In this document: in pieces, positions 27,466 to 32,632 of the stretch | Position numbering within the stretch: position 1 is the first letter of the stretch | How the letters are laid out: every line of letters begins with the position of its first letter | Assembly (NCBI GenBank): GCA_003427395.1 | Contig: BFEA01000090.1 | Coordinates: 3,635,606 to 3,668,237, forward strand | Source of the DNA: Chara braunii | Lineage: Eukaryota; Streptophyta; Charophyceae; Charales; Characeae | Length of the DNA: 32,632 bases | Direction of reading: 5' to 3' | The notes under the pieces: generated by a model | The model's database searches: none | Seen by the model: only the letters and a program-made list of their open reading frames with translations | Told to the model about the DNA's origin: nothing | Program-made: the position numbers and the translations under genes

Positions 27466-27526
27466 CNGGCGATTACCCTATACGTATTTCGACCGGTCCG
27501 CCAGTGTACCGGTCATCATCAGGGGT
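27466..27526 (-). ncRNA. Type I hammerhead-ribozyme-like motif, 5' pseudo-LTR
   Basis: This has the same structure as the copy at 22271-22331. The only visible differences are in the minimal stem III loop (UACGUAU instead of UACAUAU) and one unknown base at 27467 in the pseudoknot partner. A hammerhead in each repeat would release a unit-length RNA, as proposed for canonical PLEs and retrozymes. Confidence 0.6.
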
Positions 27527-27577
27527 TGCGCTGATTAGGAACAGGTAATGAAAACTATATATAGTCCTATCGGTACG

Positions 27578-27836
27578 CTAGCAATCTAAGCATGCCTTCG
27601 AAGATACCAGAACTCTCCGATACTCAAGGGAAGAATACAGAAAATAAAAAACAGGGGCTCCATCAACCCCTGGAAGTACCGGAATCTTCGGTAATAAAAA
27701 ATAGACCCAGTTCGTGAAACAATGGACCCACTCAGTCCAGGCCCCAGCAATTTTAATATTAAAATTCGTGAGAGCCTTGTCAAAAATGTCCTGCGGAAAC
27801 CCCCGCTTGTGAAGCTCAACCTTCAGCGTAAATAGA
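27578..27836 (-). pseudogene. Truncated RT C-terminus in the 5' pseudo-LTR
   Basis: The frame from FTLKVELHKRGFPQDIF to SSKACLDC matches the last part of PLE-2 ORF2. It is the 3' remnant of the upstream tandem copy and has no start of its own. Confidence 0.85.
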
Positions 27837-27968
27837 ACGGGATAGGATGCGTTGAGTGACCCAAATCCTGGCATGCAGTACTCGTGATCCCACGGTCAGT
27901 ATTTTACATGTATTACCCGAAAAAGTAAGGAGATCGTCGTTCCCCTCCTCCTCTCCTTAACACTGGGC

Positions 27969-28196
27969 ATGCCCGTGCAAAGACAGCTTCCCACCAGAAT
28001 CTTTTCAATCCGTTGGGGTTGTGGCCAACCCAAAACGAGGTTGGGGTCGGCCTTAGGGCTTGGTTTGCTCAGATTCCGGAAAAAAACGGACCAAGGCCCA
28101 GACTTCTACAAACTTAATACATCTATCTTGAAACTGCAGCAGTTCCGCGCATACCTTAGCGATGTGTGGGAGTACTGGAGGTCCACAAGGAACTAG
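27969..28196 (+). pseudogene. LINE-C endonuclease-to-RT linker fragment
   Basis: The frame ends GPDFYKLNTSILKLQQFRAY with a Trp-rich SDVWEYWRST. This is the segment after the endonuclease in L1 ORF2 proteins (the phrase FYKLN-SIL corresponds to the usual Y-F-KLN pattern). Stops follow until the frame resumes near 28333. Confidence 0.5.
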
Positions 28197-28332
28197 CTTG
28201 ACTCATACATTGCCTGATTCAATAATGGTTTGGCCTTCATGGCCAAGAAATGCAACGAATTTTCGAAAATACTCGCCAGAAATAATTCTCTCAGGAAATG
28301 AATATTCAGGAAGAAATACGTAATCGCGAACA

Positions 28333-29766
28333 GGAAAGCAGCACTCGCTGACCAAAACTGAACTACTAGCAATACAAAGGCTAAAAAATCAACTCCTTGA
28401 ATACGCCCAGCAAAGATGGCAAGGTTCCATCATTAGAGAAAAACTGACCAGATACTCCACAGAGGGACAAATGGACGCCGTTTTTTTTGCCCTCGCCCAA
28501 ACCAGAGCCAGAAGATCCACCATAGAAGGGCTCTATGACCCGCTCAAGTCGCAGGAGGTCACCTCCTATTCCTCGGCCCATGGAGTGAAAGTGGCTAGGT
28601 ATTTCTACAAGGAGCTCTTTTCAACATCCCCCAATAGGGAACCAAAGCACATCAGAGAGCACATGATGGATGAATTCCTATCCCCCCTTTCCCAAAAAAT
28701 CTCGCACGAGCAACGTCTCTCTCTGGAACAACCCTTGCGAAAAGAGGAAATTTGGAAAGCTTTGCTACAGATGGAGGAGGGGAAAACCCCGGGTGTGGAT
28801 GGTCTCCCCAAGGAATTCTGGGAGGAGATGTGGACCCCTGTGGCAGATGAATTGATGGAATTCTATAGGCAGGTAAAAGCCTCAGGGGATATGGGGGACA
28901 TAGTAGGTCAAGGAATTCTCACCCTACTATACAAAAGAGGGGATAAAACGAACATAAGAAACTACCGGCCGATTACTCTCCTCACGGTGGTTTACAAGCT
29001 AATGGCAAAGGCATTGGCCAATAGGATGATCCCGGTCATGGAGGAAATCATCCATCCTGCACAAACGGGATTTATGCGCAACAGGAACATCCAGGACAAT
29101 GTATTATTGGTAAATGAATTGATAAAGTTATCGATACAGTCACACCAAAATGCGGCCGTAATATTCATAGATTTTGAAAAAGATTACGATCATGTGGACT
29201 GGATATTCCTGGACAAGTGTTTGCAAAAGATGAACTTCGGCCCTGAGTTTAGGGATTGGATTAAAATACTTCAGCATAACGCAAAGACACGGGTGCAGGT
29301 GAACGGATTATTGGCACCAGAAATCAAGCTCCAACGCTCGGTGCGGCAGGGGGACCCCCTGGCTCCCTTTCTTTTCCTAGTGGTAATGGAGGCTCTGGCA
29401 GCAAACCTGCGGACTAATAGGAAAATCTCTAGGCTACAGTTATCCGGCATCCCTGAAGAAGCCATTCCAGTCTATTCAATGTTCGCGGATGACCTAACCA
29501 TTGTGGTCGAGGCAACCCAGAACAACATGGCAGAAATCCAAGCGCTGATGAAACGGTTTTCCCAGGTGTCTGACATGTCGGTCAACTGGGGAAGCAAGAC
29601 GCAGGGCTGGTGGATCCACTGCCATGGTGTCCGCCCTCCTGAGCAGCCCCGGGTGGACTGGAGACCATTGGATGAACAAATTAGGGTTCTGGGAGTTGCA
29701 TTAATGACACTCGCCCGCCAAAAGGGAATGATGAATGGATCACCAGGCCAGCACTCGAAAAAATGA
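28333..29766 (+). pseudogene. LINE-C ORF2, reverse transcriptase part
   Basis: The frame is open from about 28333; the first ATG is 28471. RT motifs: GKTPGVDGLPKEFWEEMW, LLYKRGDKTNIRNYRPITLL, QTGFMRNRNIQDNV, motif A IDFEKDYDHVDW (the usual KAYD is changed to KDYD), motif B RQGDPLAPFLF and motif C SMFADDLTIV. It ends by a frameshift near 29720; the other frame continues as DEWITRPALEKMKNWKNKN. Upstream, the helical linker (LLAIQRLKNQLLEYAQQRWQ) belongs to the same protein. Confidence 0.85.
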
Positions 29767-31824
29767 AGAACTGGAAGAACAAAAACACCTCTATCTTTGG
29801 GAGGGCTTTAATCATTTATAACGTAGTGTTAGCGTCCATCTGGTACAAATCGGCCCTGTGACAATTAGGGAAAGGGAGCACTAAGAACTTTAAAAAGCAA
29901 TTGGTGGCATTTCTCTAGCGAGGGAACCACGAGCAACAAAATGTGATCAGCAGGGTGGCATGGGACAAGCTGATCCAACCAAAAACCAAAGGGGGGCTGG
30001 GCTTGCTGGACCCCTCCCTTCAAGCCACAACCCTTTCAATACAATGGATCAAAAGACTGATCGTGGGAGCTAATCCCCCATGGCGGGACCTAGCGTTGGA
30101 ACAGATCCGCCGATTGGCACCAAGAACCACACAAGCGGTGAACCCGCTCACATGGCTGGAGGACAGGTATTGGACGATCCCCCGAGCCAACGCGGGTTCA
30201 CGACAGGAGGGGGATAGAGGATCCGCCAGACAGGACCTCACAAAGGACCAATTTTGGATTACCCTGATCAGGATCTGGAGGAGGTTGCCTATACCGGATA
30301 GGCCCGACCCGGATCGCATGGACGAGATACTACGTCAGCCCATATTTGGGAACAGGGCCATCACGGACAGGCAAGGGAGGGTGTATAGCAACTCAGACCC
30401 CCACTGGGCCACATGGGTTAGACAGGGCATCCTCAGGGTAGGGGACATATGGGATGAGGAGAGGAAAAATTGGGAAACTGTCCAACAACTCAGACCCTGC
30501 CTGCGCCACGCCCATAAGTTGGAGGACGCCCTCGACCAGATAATATTCTCGATTCCCTTAGCATGGATGGTGACGCTAAGGAAAGGCAGTATATTGCAGG
30601 AGCAAGACTGGGTAGCAGTAAGAATGCAGGACTTCCCCTTACAGATCGGCGTGGTAGTAGAGGCAGGCGCAGGGGGCATGGGTCAACCTGTTTGAAAAAA
30701 GAAAAGATGACACCCTGATCAGATGTCATCCGGACGCAGTCCAATGGCATGAGAGCCCTAACCTCTATCGGATCAGAGTGTTGCAGAGCCACAAGAAAGG
30801 GAGGACCCAATGGCGAGCTTATTTACCAGAAACCCCCCTGTCTGAGTTGGCCTTTGATCCCCTGGAATGGCAATGGGTGAGAGGAAGTAAAAGAAAACCG
30901 GTAAAACTCCATGAACTAACAGTAAAGTCCACCTACAGAATGATTAGGCCCCGGGTGGATATCCAAACAGAGGTGGGGGACAGATGGCAGAAGAGCCTCA
31001 ACCTACATAGAGACCAAACCAGAAGATTGAAATGGTCCAGAGGGATGAAAGAAAGACTGGCAAAATTCGCCTCCCTGCAATGGCAAATTAGCCACAGATG
31101 CCTCCCCACGAATGATTGGATCATCGATAGGACGCACCTGGAACAGCGGGGAGAAGCTCTCCCATGGTGTAAGTCTTGTTTCACAGGGTTCCCGGGGCGA
31201 AGGATATGCGAGACAATTGAACACATATTTTTGCAATGTCCCGGGGCAGTCCTGCTATGGCGGTGGTGGGACCACATCTGGTCACAACTGGGCACCAATG
31301 AGGACTGGCCATGGAGCTGGGAAGCCCTGCTGTTAGGAGAGTGGGAAAGGCCACTGGCATCCAGCCTGACTACAAATCTATTTTCCATAGCCCAGAAGGC
31401 GGTGATCTGGAGGTTATGGCTTAAAAGATGCATCTTTGATCAAGAAGGGGCAAGGATGGCGGAAGGGGAAGCGGCCGACACAGTTAAACAGTTTATCAAA
31501 ACAGAGATAAGAACGCAATGGAAAAAAGCACAGCAAAAGATGGAAACCTTCACCCAAAAAGCGGACATCATCAAGGAAATTCACACCTTTTGCGCAGACT
31601 GGCTAGGGGGGGAAAGCGGGGGCAGGGTGGCTCAGGTGGACTGGCCAGGGGAAAAGAAGGACGCAGCAGGACACGAGACCGGTATTAAAGATTACAAGAT
31701 CAGATTTCACGACTGGCTCCAGGTTGACCCCGACATCCCCATGAAGAGTCCCGAGGAATTCCCTGACTTTTTCCCCCNAGCAGCCACGNCAATAGTCGAG
31801 AGACNNTGGTATGGTCAAGAGTAA
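29767..31824 (+). pseudogene. LINE-C ORF2, C-terminal part with zf-RVT-like domain
   Basis: This continues ORF2 in broken frames. From 29767 to 29942 the reading FGRALIIYNVVLASIWYKSA is followed by stops at 29859 (TGA) and 29918 (TAG), both where Trp is expected. The stretch 29943-30695 reads VAWDKLIQPKTKGGLGLLDP, the usual L1 post-RT block. A frameshift near 30685 leads into 30778-31824. That part holds the zinc-binding module: WQISHRCLPTNDWI, then CKSC, then ETIEHIFLQC, with Trp-rich sequence after it. The C-terminal tail is charged. Unknown bases occur after 31770, so the true end is uncertain. Confidence 0.78.
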
Positions 31825-32342
31825 GAGAGTACNGCTGCACAGGGGGGTACAGGGACCCCTGCTCGGTTTTAAGGGTCTGAGTGGGTAGAGGGTCCGAAAG
31901 GCAAGGGGGGCTGCTGAGGTAGGGCTGGGTTTTTAGATGAGGGGNGCTCCTTAGAAGGGATGGGTGACACTAGCAGCTCNATGGGATTCTGGAGCCCCAA
32001 GTTGCTTTTGAACTAACCACAGCCCCGACATCCCAAACTGACAAAAGGAGTGGGATTAGTGAGTGGGATTGCCGAACTCGCTTTCCAGTGGGTAATAGAG
32101 GGAGGGTGACTAGATTGCTGGAGTACATATCAGGCGCCTGTGCTAGGGTGAAGAGGTCCGCCCCCCTACTCATTATTCTCACTGTTCTCAGACAGTCTCA
32201 TTTTCTGTAAATGGGACGCTGGACCCGTTTTTCAGCAGGTGACGCTCCCCACCAATAAATGGAGCCTCCCTCCAGGTGCTAGTGTTGTCTGCTCTTATCA
32301 GCAGCACTAACACTGGTAAGGGCGTGTTTAAAAAAAAAAAAA
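31825..32342 (+). other. LINE-C 3' UTR with terminal hairpin and A tract
   Basis: Non-coding. An imperfect hairpin pairs gtgttgtctgctc with cagcagcactaacac around ttat (about 32283-32312), 18 nt before an A13 run. Terminal 3' hairpins are RT-recognition signals in several LINEs; that role is inferred here. The gggacgctggacccg motif at 32213-32237 recurs at 20697-20721. Confidence 0.5.
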
Positions 32343-32632
32343 GGGCTTAGTTACACTACTCGCCATCCGTCACATTTCGTGGCAAATGCGTGGAGAGTGA
32401 AAAAACTGAGAATCGCGTCGAACTCGAGTCCTGGTTGCACTTACTCGCCATTATATTTCTTCTACAGAGAAGTTAATTTTTTTTGTCTACCTGATATCGA
32501 CTCGTGAAGCCGTTGTCAGGCGGCCACAAGTAGTGCGCCGCCTGAAAACGGCAGTTTAGGGGTTTAGGCTCAGGGTTAAGTCCGCGTTTTGACAGTGCTT
32601 TGGGATGACCGGGCTGCAGGAATTATGAGAAC
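32343..32632. other. Flanking sequence, nothing recognised
   Basis: No ORF, RNA gene or repeat that I can support. Confidence 0.4.

Larger units (their letters stand above)
22055..27836 (-). mobile_element. PLE-2: near-complete Penelope-like element with N-terminal GIY-YIG and pseudo-LTRs
   Basis: On the minus strand the order is a 5' pseudo-LTR (27836-27245), leader, ORF1 (CCHC, Gly/Asn-rich, coiled coil), ORF2 (GIY-YIG, CxC, RT) and a 3' pseudo-LTR (22641-22055). The upstream repeat is the 3' end of another copy joined head to tail, the tandem arrangement known for PLEs. About ten differences separate the two repeats by eye, so insertion was fairly recent. Coding damage consists of three nonsense codons and no frameshift. 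Its 5' side abuts LINE-C sequence and its 3' end is hidden by the gap. Confidence 0.85.
27245..27836 (-). repeat. 5' pseudo-LTR of PLE-2 (3' end of a tandem partial copy)
   Basis: Direct repeat of 22055-22641. Homology breaks at the aatag near 27835, where LINE-C-side sequence begins. Confidence 0.9.
27837..32342 (+). mobile_element. LINE-C: 5'-truncated L1-like element of a second family
   Basis: It starts at the PLE-2 junction inside endonuclease/linker sequence and continues through RT, a C-terminal zinc-binding domain, a 3' UTR with a hairpin and an A tract (32330-32342). Its RT is clearly different from LINE-B (SMFADD against LALADD). It has several frameshifts and Trp-to-stop changes. 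Whether the missing 5' part lies left of PLE-2 (that is, PLE-2 inserted into LINE-C) cannot be told because of the gap. Confidence 0.8.

Overview
This window looks like repeat-dominated nuclear DNA of a green-lineage eukaryote, and I found no convincing intact host protein gene in it. The evidence is plant-type L1 LINEs (DUF4283-like domain plus CCHC knuckles), a eukaryotic U6 snRNA retrocopy, miniature inverted-repeat elements, and Penelope-like elements (PLEs) whose GIY-YIG nuclease lies N-terminal to the reverse transcriptase, an arrangement reported from green algae and spike mosses. A charophyte such as Chara is my best guess. That is inference, not something the sequence proves.

Layout. 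1-4055 (+): LINE-A, a decayed L1-like element with its 5' leader, ORF1a, ORF1b and endonuclease, but no RT. About 4640-10600 (+): LINE-B, a better preserved relative with pyrimidine-rich leader, ORF1a, ORF1b and an endonuclease-RT ORF2 that is cut short. 10600-12700: AT-rich and repeat DNA, including a large inverted-repeat element and tandem repeats. 12785-17654 (-): PLE-1, complete in outline but decayed (CCHC/coiled-coil ORF1, GIY-YIG+RT ORF2), bounded by a host repeat. 17655-21667: a cluster of small non-autonomous insertions (two inverted-repeat families, a U6 retropseudogene, a poly(A)-only insertion, a SINE-like unit, tandem duplications). 21668-22054: assembly gap. 22055-27836 (-): PLE-2, nearly full length, bounded by two near-identical direct repeats of about 590 bp (pseudo-LTRs). 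27837-32342 (+): LINE-C, a different, 5'-truncated L1-like element with RT and a C-terminal zinc-binding (zf-RVT-like) domain, a 3' hairpin and an A tract.

How the parts relate. The LINEs are presumed sources of the target-primed reverse transcription that would explain the U6 retrocopy and the poly(A)-only insertion, both flanked by 16-18 bp direct repeats. The PLEs are separate retroelements with their own nuclease and RT. The most striking observation is that all three PLE ends carry, on the sense strand, a compact type I hammerhead-ribozyme-like motif. Stem sequences differ between PLE-1 and PLE-2 yet still pair, and loop II is complementary to the segment just 3' of stem I. As I recall the literature, N-terminal-nuclease PLEs were described as lacking canonical hammerheads, so this deserves checking. 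A second lead is a separate ORF1b in the LINE-A/B family with a conserved domain that I do not recognise. A third is an in-frame UGA in PLE-2 at the position of a cysteine in PLE-1, beside the RT catalytic Asp-Asp, although other nonsense codons nearby favour simple decay.
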